This document shows, piece by piece, positions 38,440 through 49,843 of a stretch of DNA of 64,000 nucleotides. Origin of the DNA: Uranotaenia lowii (taxonomy: Eukaryota; Arthropoda; Insecta; Diptera; Culicidae); contig NC_073693.1 in NCBI RefSeq assembly GCF_029784155.1, positions 236,038,447-236,102,446 of the forward strand, written 5' to 3'. Within the stretch, counting starts at the first letter, position 1. The number at the start of each line of letters is the position of its first letter. The translations under genes were made by a program, and so were the position numbers. The notes beneath the pieces were generated by a model, which did not search any database, had not been told where the DNA came from, and saw only the letters and a list, made by a program, of their open reading frames with translations.

Positions 38440-39990
38440 GGTATCAAATTTGGCATGGTGTGGTATTTGGGTACGAAGAATATTCCTATGAATATGAGGT
38501 ACCCCTCCCTCCTCTCAGTGGGGTGATAGGAAGGTGGGAGGGGGGCTACCTTACAATTTTTCATATAACTCGAAAACTTATCAAGATATTGAAACCAAAT
38601 TTGGTACGGGAAGGTATTGGGATACGAAAAATATTTTAATGATTATTTCAGACCCCTCCTCCTTTTTTGTAGAAAAGGGGAGGGGGCCTCTTTCATATTT
38701 TTTTTACATAACTCCAAAACTAATAAAGCAAATGGAACCAAATTTGGCATGGGAGGGTATTTGGGTACGAAACATATTTCTAAGATTATTTGAGACCCAT
38801 CCCTCTTTCCAGTAGGGAGAAATAAAGGGGGGAGAGGCCTCTTTTATAATTTTTTACAGAACTCAAAAACTTATTAAGCAAACGGAACCAAATTTAGCAT
38901 GGGCGGGTATTTGGGAACGTGACATGTTCTAATGATTGTTTGAGAACCCTTCCAGTCTTCCAGTTTCATAGAATTTTTACATCATAACTCAAAAACTACT
39001 ACAGCAAATGGAACCAAATTTGACATGGAACGATATTTGGGTACGAGAAATGCTTCTATGAATATTTGGTATCCCTCACTCCTTCAAAGAGGTGGATGAA
39101 AAGGGGGAGGAAAGGTCTCCCTTACAATTTTCAGTATAACTGGAGAGTTGATCGAGCAAATTGAACCATATTTGGCATATAAAGGAACTTGGATTCGAGA
39201 AATGTTTCTATCATAAATTGAAGCCCCACCTTTTTTTCAGCGGAAAGATATTAAGAGGGAAAGGGGAGCTTCAATATATTTTTTTTTGCATAAGAGAATT
39301 TATCGAGCAAATGAAATCAAATTTGGCATCAAAAGGTATTTCTGTACGAAAAATACTTTTTCTATGTGAAACAATTCCTTTCTTGCAGTAGGATGACATA
39401 ATTGGGAATATAGGAAGGAAAGAGGAGGCTTACATTTAATTTTTTTTTTACAAAATCCGAGAAATGGACAAAACTTTACATGGAAATCATTTTTGTATGA
39501 TTCTATGATTATCTGACACACCATCCTCCTTTCAGTGAATAGGTACATAGGAGAAGGGAGGTAAGCCAGTGTGTTAGCAAAAGTGTTAGCAAAAGTTCTC
39601 AATTTATGCTAACGAAGCCAACAAATGGAAACAATAATGGCATGGAAAGGTACTTGGTTACGAGATATCTTTCTACGATTGTTATAGATTCTTACGCTTT
39701 ACAGTGTAGATAGGGGAAGAAAGGAGGAGGGTCGATATAAATTTTGTTGTAAAGCTTAAAAACTTATCAACCAATGGAACTATATTTTATATAAGAGGAT
39801 TTTTGGGAACGAAAAAATTAGGTATGATTATTAAAAATCACGACCTCCGTTCAGCAGGGGGTGAAGGTAAGGACAGGGAAGGGGGTTTCTTATCAGTATT
39901 TCAGCATAAATCCAGAACATATCAAGAAAAAACAACCATATTTTATAAGTTAGATTGTTTGCGTACGATTAATTTGAGACCGTCCAGACA
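38440..39990. repeat. Helitron minisatellite, about 11 units of 120-155 bp
   Basis: A motif of the form GGAACCAAATTTGGCATGGG recurs near 38446, 38591, 38730, 38886, 39010, 39162, 39312, 39627 and 39775, with weaker units near 39469 and 39934. Each is followed by a TTTGGGTACGA segment, a CCCTCC pyrimidine block and its purine-rich complement (for example GGGAGGGGG), so each unit can form a hairpin. Open frames across it are by-products of the repeat. A related first unit lies at 34250-34400, left of the 4.0-kb insertion. Confidence 0.8.
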
Positions 39991-40484
39991 GCTTCAAATT
40001 ATCAGATCATTAACACAAATTTATAGAGCAAGATTTAGAATATTCGTTTAACTTATCTTTGTGTTGCAATTCGAAACTTCAGCTGCAGCTCTCATTTTAA
40101 AGCGGTTGCTTATAAATTATGTTATAATTTGGTTTAAAGTAATGCCAATAAAACAATAGAAATTTGAATAATTTTTGAAAATATCATTTGATTTTGAAAG
40201 GTGTAGCAAAGCACACCGGGTCAGCTAGTTCCATATAAAACTGCCAAATTTTCATAACTATTTTTGTTGGTATGCAAGCATGCTGTGTACATACACGGAG
40301 CTTCGAGTGAGTTAGTGAGTTATCAGTTTTATTTTGTGTGTATTTTAAACTTCGTATTGTTAATCTGGTAAGCTGATTTGGAAGCTTATCAGTTGTAGCT
40401 TTATGAATAATGAGTTGACAGATATTGCAGACTAACTATATCAAAACTTGGGCTTATGTTTCATCATTTTCATTAAATAGTTCT

Positions 40485-40675
40485 GGGCTTGAGATATAGC
40501 TCAGTTGACAAGTCAATTGCTTCCAGAGCAGATGTCCGTGAGTTCGATCCCAAAAGTAAACATCGAACACAGTTGTACCGGATAAGTTTTTCAATAACTT
40601 TCCGCCAACTGTAACGTTGATAAAGTCGCGAATGTCACAATGATGGTAAAGCGACAATAATCGAAACAAAAAAAA
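40485..40675 (+). mobile_element. tRNA-derived SINE with 13-bp target duplication
   Basis: The element is 191 bp. It has a tRNA-like head with A box TAGCTCAGTTGA (40497-40508) and B box GAGTTCGATCC (40540-40550), the internal RNA polymerase III promoter layout. It ends in an A-rich tail. The sequence ATTAAATAGTTCT is repeated exactly before (40472-40484) and after (40676-40688) the element, showing insertion by target-primed reverse transcription. The exact duplication implies a fairly recent event. Confidence 0.9.
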
Positions 40676-40688
40676 ATTAAATAGTTCT

Positions 40689-42554
40689 ATCGTTTAATAA
40701 ATAACATGCCAATTAGTTTGGACCGATATTTTGTCATCTAAAAAACTGTAGCAGATCGGTTGGGCTTAGTTTGAAGCCTGAAAAAAAAGCCTAATTATAA
40801 GTACATGGAAGCTAGAACAGATCTTTGAATCTATTTATTATCGAAATTTCAATCAAAGATGAAGATCTTGCCTAGACATTTAAGTCAAACAAATTCAACG
40901 CTTTAGAAAATCCAATCCTTTAGCTTTTTAACATTTGATCAGATTAGATTTCAACTGACATAATTCTGGCCTTATTCAAGGTTTTTGAATTTTTGTATTC
41001 AAGAATTTAATATTTTTTTACACATTGTGAGATATCTCGTTTTTCGCTTGGCACGACTGTGCTACACTTAGGTACCTAACTCGAAAGACTTATGATTTGT
41101 TTTAAAAATGTATGTGTAGTTTACGAAAACTATACGTTTAATAAAGAAACTTTTATCTACAAAATTCAAAACATCACTTTCGGTTCCTTAAATAAACTTA
41201 GTTTGTAAAATTTGGTTCAGTGGTTTCTGAGTTATAGAATGCTGAATTCAGGTGTTTTTCAGTTAAGATTTCCTAGGGGTCCTTAATGTAATAACAATCA
41301 AATCAGAATTAACATATAAGGTATAATATGGTTAGTTCTCAACAAATTTGGGCATGAGTAAGGTAGAAATTACAACCAGTCTGCCACAAAAAAAAACAGT
41401 TGAGCTCATAATCGAACAAAGTAGAAACAAAGCTGCCAACAAACTTTCCAGCAGCTTCATTACGAATGTTTCCGGTTGGTTTCGGGAGATCCGTTTGACC
41501 CATCACCAACTTCAACCAGAAAGATTTTTTATCCTATTTGTCGATTCCAGGACGTTGAACAGTGGGTTAGAATGGGTGTATTCCAAGAATTGGATGAGTA
41601 AGTTTGAACTAAGAAATCTCAAAATTGAATGGATGGATTGAATGCAAACTTTTTTGTTCAGTTTTGCTATTTTAAATAATTTTGAATAAAAGCCTTTATT
41701 TGAAACCACAGAAGTTTGTGCACTCAATACGGTGGAAAAAAGGGGTATAAAAAATAATCCCGCTCCCGATGAGCAAGCATCCATGACCGGGTTGTTTGGT
41801 TTGTTTGCTCCCCTTGAAGCTCATAATCCTCTTGCCAGAATCCTACTCCGAAGGCAGAAAGGTTCCGGGTCAACACAGAACCGGAACAAGGCCCTTGAAC
41901 GGTGCCGCTTATCCCGCTTAAGGTCGCCCCTATCATCATCGCACTTTGATTTTCAGAATGTGTATTATGAATGGATGAACAAAAAATTTACCACGCGACC
42001 AAAGGACATCAACCGAGAGTATTATTTCGTTGTCCTCTGCTTTGGTTGCTCTTACTTCTAACTTTTTTGTTCCCGCGGATCAACTCAAGTAGAAAAATAA
42101 TTTCCCGGATTTCCAGTGGCCTTCCCTTTTGTGGGCGGAAGGGACTGACCCGTTGATACCCATCTACTTATTTAGGAGCAGTAGATTAGCACCGATTTAG
42201 AGTCACTCAATGAGAAGCGGATAAAATATGTTTGCTGTCCTCCAACTGGAAATTAAAATATTTATTCAAGAATGATTAGATGGAAATCTGGTTAAAGTAT
42301 CTTACTTAGAATTTTTGAAGGCTTTCCAAATTTCATTGCCTTATGTTAATGAATCATGGGAGTGTTTCTATTTAAACTATCTCTCTCGTTTATCGTTTGA
42401 ACAAAACTGTTCGATTTTACATATTCTTTGTCGATTTTCATGTTTACACTAAGTGTGAGATAGAAAAAAACATTTTTTCTATAATTCAATTTATCAACCA
42501 ATTTTCTGAATTTGAGTCTAAGCCATACATCAAAGTAAAACAATCAGAATCCTT
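40689..42554. other. Intron interval with a less AT-rich part
   Basis: About 41340-42180 is more balanced in composition and holds two + frames: 41348-41641, and 41732-42061 with FAPLEAHNPLARILLRRQKG. Neither resembles a family I recognise, and no splice context supports them. The rest is AT-rich intron. Confidence 0.4.
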
Positions 42555-42652
42555 CCCAAGTAACACTGACAGTTTTGTATAACTCCTCAAGCCCCTAATA
42601 AAACCGAAACTTGGTCCAATAGCGTGCTATAAAACACTAAATGTTACTTGGG
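42555..42652. mobile_element. 98-bp MITE with CCCAAGTAACA ends
   Basis: CCCAAGTAACA at the left and TGTTACTTGGG at the right are perfect 11-bp inverted repeats enclosing a non-coding core. The target duplication is not clear. Confidence 0.65.
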
Positions 42653-44790
42653 TTGCTTAATTTGATCAATTTTTTCATTAATATAAATTAATCAATTAAG
42701 TTAATTGGTAATTAATTTCAGAAATTCCAGTGATATTCCAGTGTTTCTTGTGATTCGAGAATTCCCGAATTGTTTTTTATTGTCAGGTTTTAAGCTCGAT
42801 TTACAATCTTTCAAACGTAAAAAATAGTTTGTCAATTTCCTTCAGGTTTCTACACTAACATTCCTTAATGTTTATTTTAGAAAAAGTGAGATCCTTTAAT
42901 TGTATCTACTTATTTTAGCTCTCAAACTATGCTAGTCCATGAACCAGAGCACATCCATTAACGCAAACTATTATCCGGTAGCACAACCCATTATCTATCC
43001 CTTAAGCACAAAATTAGATAGAATTTACGAAAATTAGCTTCATTAATCTTGCTGGGGGGGGGGGGGGGTGCACGACTAGAATGGCCCCCCAATGGATTCC
43101 TCATGAATGGCGCTGCAATTAGCGCGCTCGCGTCGGTGTGCCGGATCAAAGTCGTCGAAGTCAACCAAAGGGAAAGATAAATTCCGCTCAAATGAACGAC
43201 GCATTTGAAATTCACAACTTATGGAGATAAAAACTGGGAAAGGGGGGATGATTCAAGAAAGAAAAAAGACCAAAAGATAGCTGACCAGCAAAGTTTTCAC
43301 ACCGTTTTCTATGCATATTTTTTTTCTTTCTGCGTTCCGTTGTTTCGTGTTCCCGAGAAAAGGCGCTTTTCCTAACGAGAGACGCTATTAATTGTGCTTT
43401 TGCGAAATATAAATGAACCCATCCATGAACCGTGAGGATCGGAGCTGCTGATAGTCAGTCGGTCGGTCGTCCATTATTGTTCCCGGAGCCGTTTCTGTGC
43501 TGCTGGCTGCTGCTTAAAATTCAAACAAACTCTTCGCAGCAGCTTTGCCCTTTTCCTTCGAATCGCACAACAATCCAATTAAGATCCCATAACTTGTTCA
43601 TCCGTTTGAAGCATTATAATTACTTGCGAGAGTTCTGGAATTTTAGGTAACCCCACTCATTAAACATGTTTTCTGAGTTAATCGGGAAGATCTGATAAAA
43701 AAATCAAGTTTAGAAAAAAATCTTCTAATTTTTGTAATAACTTAAACATGAGACCTGAAATTTGAAATTTGAAGTATGAGTTTGAATCTGAAATCTGAAA
43801 TTTGAAATCTGTAATCTAAAATCTGATTCATATTGATATTTTGTTGGTTGTTTTTTTATTTGATATGGAAATCGATTCACTTCACCATTTCGTTATTAGG
43901 TAGTGCTGCAATCAATTCATTTTCCGATTTTGTTTGTCTTTACTCGGTACGGTTGCTTTACAATACACGGTAACAGAATTAATTTGCAAAGTTTTCAGGT
44001 AAAAACCAGCTCCCACGTTACAATCTATGATCCGATGACTTTCCCAAACAAGCATGCAAAACGACAAACAATGTCGAGATTTTCCAACTCACATTCACAT
44101 TTCAATAACAACTTTTCGGTAATTTTCAACGCGAAAAAGAGTGGCTCTGTATGCAGAACGTAACAAAAAAAAACCTCCCAAAAACCCCGACACCAACATA
44201 TTTTGCCATAAAAATTAACCCTTCCAAACACGCACCAAGCAACCAAAACAAAAAAAAAACCATCCGAGGTCCACACCCGAAGGCAGTACCAGTTGATGGA
44301 AAATATTATTTTTCCTTCATTATTCGGTGATGTTTTTAATGCTTCACAAAAATGGCACGAGGATGCTTTCGGCGGGTACTTCTCCACAGAAGCATGACCG
44401 CCATTTCTGTTTCATGCCTCCCCGCGGTGAGTTGTAGCGCGTTTTTTATTTTGTTTTTTTTTGTATCTAACATGAGAGAGCCACAAAAACCGTGGCACGG
44501 AACCACCATCTGTGCGATATACCTACGATATGCGGTAACAGTCTCAAAGTAACGAAAGCGGATCGTATTCGAATATGGTGGTAAACGGGTAAGGTTTCCA
44601 CTTTATTTTGGCCCTTTCCTCGCTCCTTTTGTCGGTAATCTCTAGATTCCATCATCATACGGAGAAGCTTGAGGAAATTTGGAAGGAATGAATTTGGTCT
44701 TTTAACAAATGTTAAAATTTTCGATCACAACTTTTAAGAATGAACGAAAATATTTGGAATTAAAAGGAAATTTTGAAAATAAAAAAACTA
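42653..44790. other. Intron interval with GC-richer patches
   Basis: A poly-G run lies near 43053-43068. A degenerate short tandem array of GAAATCTGAAATTT-like units is at about 43755-43825. About 43430-43620 and 44340-44660 are GC-richer, but no coding family is recognised. Confidence 0.4.
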
Positions 44791-44792
44791 AA

Positions 44793-44993
44793 TATAACAT
44801 AGCATAACATAACATAACATAGCATAACATAACATAACATAACATAACATAACATAACATAACATAACATAACATAACATAACATAACATAACATAACAT
44901 AACATAACATAACATAACATAACATAACATAACATAACATAACATAACATAACATAACATAACATAACATAACATAACATAACATAACATAAC
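44793..44993. repeat. (AACAT)n pentanucleotide microsatellite
   Basis: About 40 tandem AACAT units with two AGCAT variants near the left end. The open frames on the minus strand (repeating MLCYV) are by-products of the repeat. Confidence 0.97.
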
Positions 44994-45491
44994 GTAAAGC
45001 GATATGGAATTACTCGGACATTCCACGAAATAATATTTCTCTTAAGTTGGCGCGCGACCGTTTTAACTACTGACCCGGATCGATTCTGACAATATTTGTG
45101 CTGTTACTCTTTTGTTTCTCTATCAATTTTTACAAAAAAAAGCCTCGTAAACCAACTCAAATAAGTTTCACAGACAATATTCAGCTAGAGCACTTCAGTT
45201 TTTCGTTCTTCAAAGTCTAAAAGCCTCGCAAAGCATTGCATAAATAGTAGTCATGCAATACCTCGTTAGGCACCCAGCAGTGATATCAATTGAGTTTATT
45301 GTTTATCAATGCCAAAAGACATACCCCTGTAAAACAGCTAATAGCTTTTTTGCCTTACAAGATATAAAGTTAACATCTTCTACAAAGTTGTTCAGCAAAA
45401 AATTTCCTCCGAAGAATTTATAATTTGGCACAAACCATTACTTACTTAAAAATTCAGCAAAAACTCATACATGAGTTTTGATTCAGTTTAA

Positions 45492-46233
45492 GGGGGGGGG
45501 GGGGGGGGTAGGGTCTAACACTTTCAAAAAATCGATTTTTTTATTTTTTTATTTTCTTATTGTAAAACATTTCAAGAATGTTGTGTAAAATTTTCAAGTC
45601 AATTGAAGCAAAACTGTAGAAATTATAGGCCTTTATATCCTCCTATCTAATACTGCAAGAAAGCAAGAGCAGAAACTTCAAACGCGTTTTTCTCGAAAGC
45701 ACATTTTTAAAGTCCATGGACATCGTCATTTGAAAACTACTTATCCGATTCTTTTCAAATTTGGAACATGTTTTCTACATATAAAATACCAGATCCCAAC
45801 ATTTTTCTTTTTTGTTTTTTTTTTACTTTGGGGAGATTTTACAGGTGAAAAAGGCGGATTTTTTTGTACAAAATCGTAGTTTTTACTTCAAACAGCCACA
45901 AAAATTTCATAAAAATTTTTTTAAGTTAAATAAAAACGTTGGGGGCCAGAAAAACATATATTAAAAATATTTTGCTCTGATTTTTTAACTTCAGATGGCT
46001 CTGTGCTGAGATACAGTGTCCACCGCAAATCCTGTTTTCTAAAAGGCATCCTCGAACGTGCTCCGTCACCGGCTCAATTTTCAATATTTTTCTACGAAAA
46101 AATTACTAAATGTTCTTTTAACAATGCTTTGTATAATGCAACAAATTTGAATACATTTGTTTTAACGATAGCTCTAGAAAAAAAATCGTGAAAATGATGT
46201 TTTATTATACCCGTTAGACCCTACCCCCCCCCC
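45492..46233 (-). mobile_element. TTAA-flanked poly-G MITE, copy B (742 bp)
   Basis: TTAA lies at 45488-45491 and 46234-46237. The left end is a G run then TAGGGTCTAACACTTTC. The right end is CCCGTTAGACCCTAC then a C run. It is the same family as copy A but inverted relative to it, and the span between TTAA sites is again 742 bp. Confidence 0.8.
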
Positions 46234-46237
46234 TTAA

Positions 46238-47247
46238 TGCCAAAGTGACGTTTATGCAATTCTTAGTTTTGGCCAATAAGAGTGTTTTTCTCTTTGTCCC
46301 CATTTCCTTCTTTTCTTGACTTTTCCTGAAATGTGATACTGTAAGCAAATCAAAATTTATGAAAAGCCCCGGAGCAGTTCAGAATGGGAAAGTAATAAGT
46401 ATTTCAACAAAAGAAATTCAAACAGCTATTTTAATTCACTCCCCAAGTGAGGTGAATGAAGACAGAGGCTAATTAATCGTTCATTTGAGCTTCCATTATA
46501 TTAAACCTGGATTAATGCGTTGTTTATCGCTTTGTTTTTTTTTTTTTGTTTATTCCCTTTTCATCACCCATATCCAATTATACTTGAAAAAAATTGAATA
46601 CTGGTGACTTTCTCTAGGGGCTGAAATAAACGAAGAAATTTTTTAGTTTTTTATTTTTTTTATTTTCAGTGATAGCTGAAAGCGAATATCTTCTTGGTTT
46701 AATTTAAAAATGAATTTTCTTCCGTTTTACATTGTTTTCTTCGTATGCAGAGAATTCTAGACATTGCAATGCCTATGTTAGTCATGTTGTCATGTCATGA
46801 CATGTTAGTCAGTTGTCTTTCTTTTTCCGCCAAAATTATGTGAGAAGAAATTTGCAGACATGGCACATCTCTTTTTGTAGTAATTCCGAAAATTTTTTCT
46901 CATGTCTGAAATATTGTGATTTGTTAAGCTTCAGATTTTTTTAACAAACTCCCAATTACAATCTGTTTTTTTTTTATATCGGTTAACTGAAATGCATTTG
47001 ATTATCTACATTGAATTACATATATGATCTTCTTTTCAACAAATCAAAATATTTTTCAAAACATGAATGCTTAAGTACTGATCAAATAAAATTAGAACAT
47101 CAACAAAATTCATCAAATTTTGTTCCAAAGCAACATCAAATCAAAGAATTGAAAAATCCTTTTTTTATTCAAAAAGGCATTGAAAATCTTATTTTACTTG
47201 AAGAATTGAAGTAATTTCCATTTCATACATGAACTAACGAACTAGGC
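46238..47247. other. AT-rich spacer between two TTAA MITE copies
   Basis: No gene is seen. A perfect 14-bp palindrome, CATGTCATGACATG, lies at 46791-46804. Confidence 0.5.
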
Positions 47248-47251
47248 TTAA

Positions 47252-47850
47252 GGGGGGAGTAGGGTCTAACACTTTCAAAAAATCGATTTTTTTATTTTTG
47301 TATTTTCTTATTGTTAAACATTTCAAGAATGTTGTTTCAAATTTTCAAGTCAATCGAAGCAAAACTGTAGAAATTCGAGACATCGTCATTTGAAAACTAC
47401 TTCACTGATTCTTTTCAAATTTGGAACATATTTTCTACATATAAAATACCAAACCCCAACGATTTTCTTTTTTTTTACAATTTTTTTCGTGAAAAATTGT
47501 AGTTTTTACTTCAAACAGCCACAAAAATTTCATAATTTTTTTTAAAGTTAAATAAAATCGATGGGTCCAGAAAGACATCTATTAAAAATATTTTGCTCTG
47601 ATTTTTTGACTTCAGATGATTCTGTGCTGAGATACAGTGTCCACCGCAAATCCTTTTTTCTAAAAGGCATCCTTAAAAGTGCTCCGTCACCGGCTCATTT
47701 TTCAATATTTTTCTACGAAAAAATTACTAAATGTTCTTTTAACAATGCTTTGTATAATGCAAAAAATTTGAATACATTTGTTTGAACGATAGCTCTGAAA
47801 AAAATTTCGTGAAAATGGTGTTTTTTTACCCGTTAGACTCTACTGCCCCC
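47252..47850 (-). mobile_element. TTAA-flanked poly-G MITE, copy C (599 bp)
   Basis: TTAA lies at 47248-47251 and 47851-47854. The ends are GGGGGGAGTAGGGTCTAAC and CCCGTTAGACTCTACTGCCC. It has the same orientation as copy B but is shorter because about 140 bp is missing inside (the segment with AAGCAAGAGCAGAAACTTC). The homopolymer ends are also much shorter. Confidence 0.78.
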
Positions 47851-47973
47851 TTAAGGAATATGGGATTATATTTTTTAAAGTTTATTCAGAACTTTGGTTT
47901 TAATTGTGATCTTGATTTCAAAATAAGAAATGAAAAATTTGTAACATTTGAGGGAGACCAATGTGTATTAGTA

Positions 47974-48896
47974 GAGGAGAGTGGGGTATCATGGGCCACT
48001 TTTTTTCTTTGCTTCATAACTTCTTTATTAGAAATGATAAAATGAAAAAAAAATGGATTGGTTTTCTACATTTTTGAGGTATCATTAGGCATTTTTTGTT
48101 ATTTTTTATATACATAAATTTCCCGAGTTTTGACTGTATTAAAAAAAGTTCATTTTTTTGAATTTTGAAAAACTGTGGGGAAACGTGGGCCACCCTTTCC
48201 AAATTGACTAGATAACGTCCAAAGTTTATGAGTGGACCCGAAACTGAAATTTCATTATTCATCTAGTTATTTTAAAGCGATTTGAGATGAGAAAACTTAA
48301 AAGAGAGTTGTGTATGATCGAATAGATCCTAAAACCTATCTCGCGAACGTTTCTGCAAAATTCCATATATGTATATGATTTTTGTTCGTCTCTATCGCAA
48401 AGATGGACAAAACATTTTCCATAATTCTTCATTTGGCATAAGGAAACTTTACAAATTGTTATAATGTATTTTTATTTCTGAACGTGTATAAAAACATCAA
48501 AATATAGGTGGCCCAAGATACTCCACAAAATGTGGCCCACGATTCCCCACAAGCAATGATTTGGAAATTGGTTGCGTTTGTGTGACCTATTTATGTTTCA
48601 TCAAAAATTTCTTTTCCACGTGAAAGAACATAACAAAACCAATATCGTAAGCGTATGAGCATATTTTTGTTATGTACTTGAGGTCTCGCACAGATACAAT
48701 TCTACGGTGCTTGTTTAGTTATGTAAGTACATTTTTTTAAGCTAGTTTCATAAAAAAGCATATGATACGTACATAAGTCAACAACATATAGAAAAACATG
48801 CTTACGCAAAGCGACGACGATGACAGTTGGATTGGGATTTTTATCTCAACACACAGCTGAGATATTTGAAGTGGCCCACGTTACCCCACTCTACCC
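47974..48896. mobile_element. TA-flanked TIR element (923 bp) with repeated GTGGGCCAC motifs
   Basis: The left end GAGGAGAGTGGGGTATCATG and the complement of the right end, GGGTAGAGTGGGGTAACGTG, are imperfect inverted repeats, each next to TA (47972-47973 and 48897-48898). The near-palindrome GTGGGCCAC or its variants recurs at about 47992, 48186, 48508, 48531 and 48870. No transposase is present. A solo right-end relic is at 10213-10241. Confidence 0.65.
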
Positions 48897-48898
48897 TA

Positions 48899-49721
48899 CA
48901 TATTATCAAAATTGCATTTATTTTTTTTTCTTAGTTCTAATATCTGGCTCGATACTAACTTTATTTGTTTTGGATTCTGGTTCATATTTTTCTTAAGACT
49001 TAAGTTTTTATTTTCCAAGCTTCTTGTGTTCGGAGATGTTATTGAATCAAATACCTGTTTCTGACATCTAGTACAGAGTGTTGGTTCTAATTATGAGTTT
49101 TAGTTAAAAAAAAACCTTTATTGTATTCATAATTCCAATTAGCTTTTAAGCTTCTTAGCTTGGAAGGAAGAAGAGGAGATCTTATAACGTCTCCTTATTT
49201 TCAAATGTTTTTTTGATGATGAAATTCTCATGGAATCACAAAGTTTATACATTCCATTCCCGAACTAACTGAATTGATCCTGAACAATTAAAAAAAAAAA
49301 TCAATTGAATAAACTTAAGTTTGCCTATATAAATAAGATACGATAAATATAAGGAGGAGATTTTTCAATGGAATATTCCATCGTTTTCAAAACAATTAAG
49401 AGAATGTCAAAAATTTGAAGTCATATTGTTGAATTTACTTCTTGAGTAAAATGGCATTCTTCAATGTGGCCGTAAAATTAACAAAACAAAAAAACGGGGT
49501 TAATAAAGGCAATCAAAAATTTTGCCCGCACGTATCCGGACTATAAAATTTGAAAACCTGGCAAAATCCGGGCATTTGATTTCAAAATTTTCTCAAAATC
49601 CAGGATCTACTCAACAAAAATCAAGAAAAAAAACCCCTGAGACCGTTTACGATCATTTTGTTAAAACTTGATAGAAAAATTTAATTTTTATACACCAAAA
49701 TCATGATAATTGTATAATTAT
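48899..49721. other. AT-rich intron, no gene seen
   Basis: At about 49525-49610 there is sequence (CGTATCCGGACTATAAAATT, then CTGGCAAAATCCGGGCATTT) that resembles part of the hAT element interior near 22760-23040 and a patch near 54530. It is probably a dispersed repeat fragment. Confidence 0.45.
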
Positions 49722-49843
49722 TTTTTTTTAGATAGATAGATTTTATTCAATGTAAAAACTCAGAAGAAAAACCTTAATGAACTTGCGTTCCTCTAAAAGG
49801 TTTCATTTAAAGCTAACAAGGATATAATTCAGTATGGCTATGC

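Larger units (their letters stand above)
34175..40228 (+). mobile_element. Non-autonomous Helitron (6054 bp including inserts)
   Basis: The 5' end is TCTATATATATAAAAATG followed by a TCTG array. The 3' end is a short hairpin (GGTGT...ACACC, 40200-40217) followed by GGGTCAGCTAG. The element starts with TC, ends with CTAG, lies between A and T, and has no target duplication, which are the Helitron rules. No Rep or helicase coding sequence is present. It carries a minisatellite of about 11 units (38440-39990). A 4.0-kb TIR element has inserted near its 5' end, so the true Helitron is about 2.0 kb. Confidence 0.85.

Noticed and set aside
38440..39990. CRISPR-like array
   Set aside because: Units are 120-155 bp and diverged, with no short identical repeats or unique spacers, in a eukaryotic Helitron.
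38415..40051. Several small + strand proteins with similar sequences
   Set aside because: They are translations of the Helitron minisatellite units and share residues because the DNA repeats.
44702..45026. Minus-strand frames of repeating MLCYV
   Set aside because: Pure translation of the AACAT pentanucleotide array; three overlapping frames read the same repeat.
46791..46804. 14-bp perfect palindrome CATGTCATGACATG
   Set aside because: A single occurrence built from short CATG repeats, with no neighbouring evidence for a binding site.
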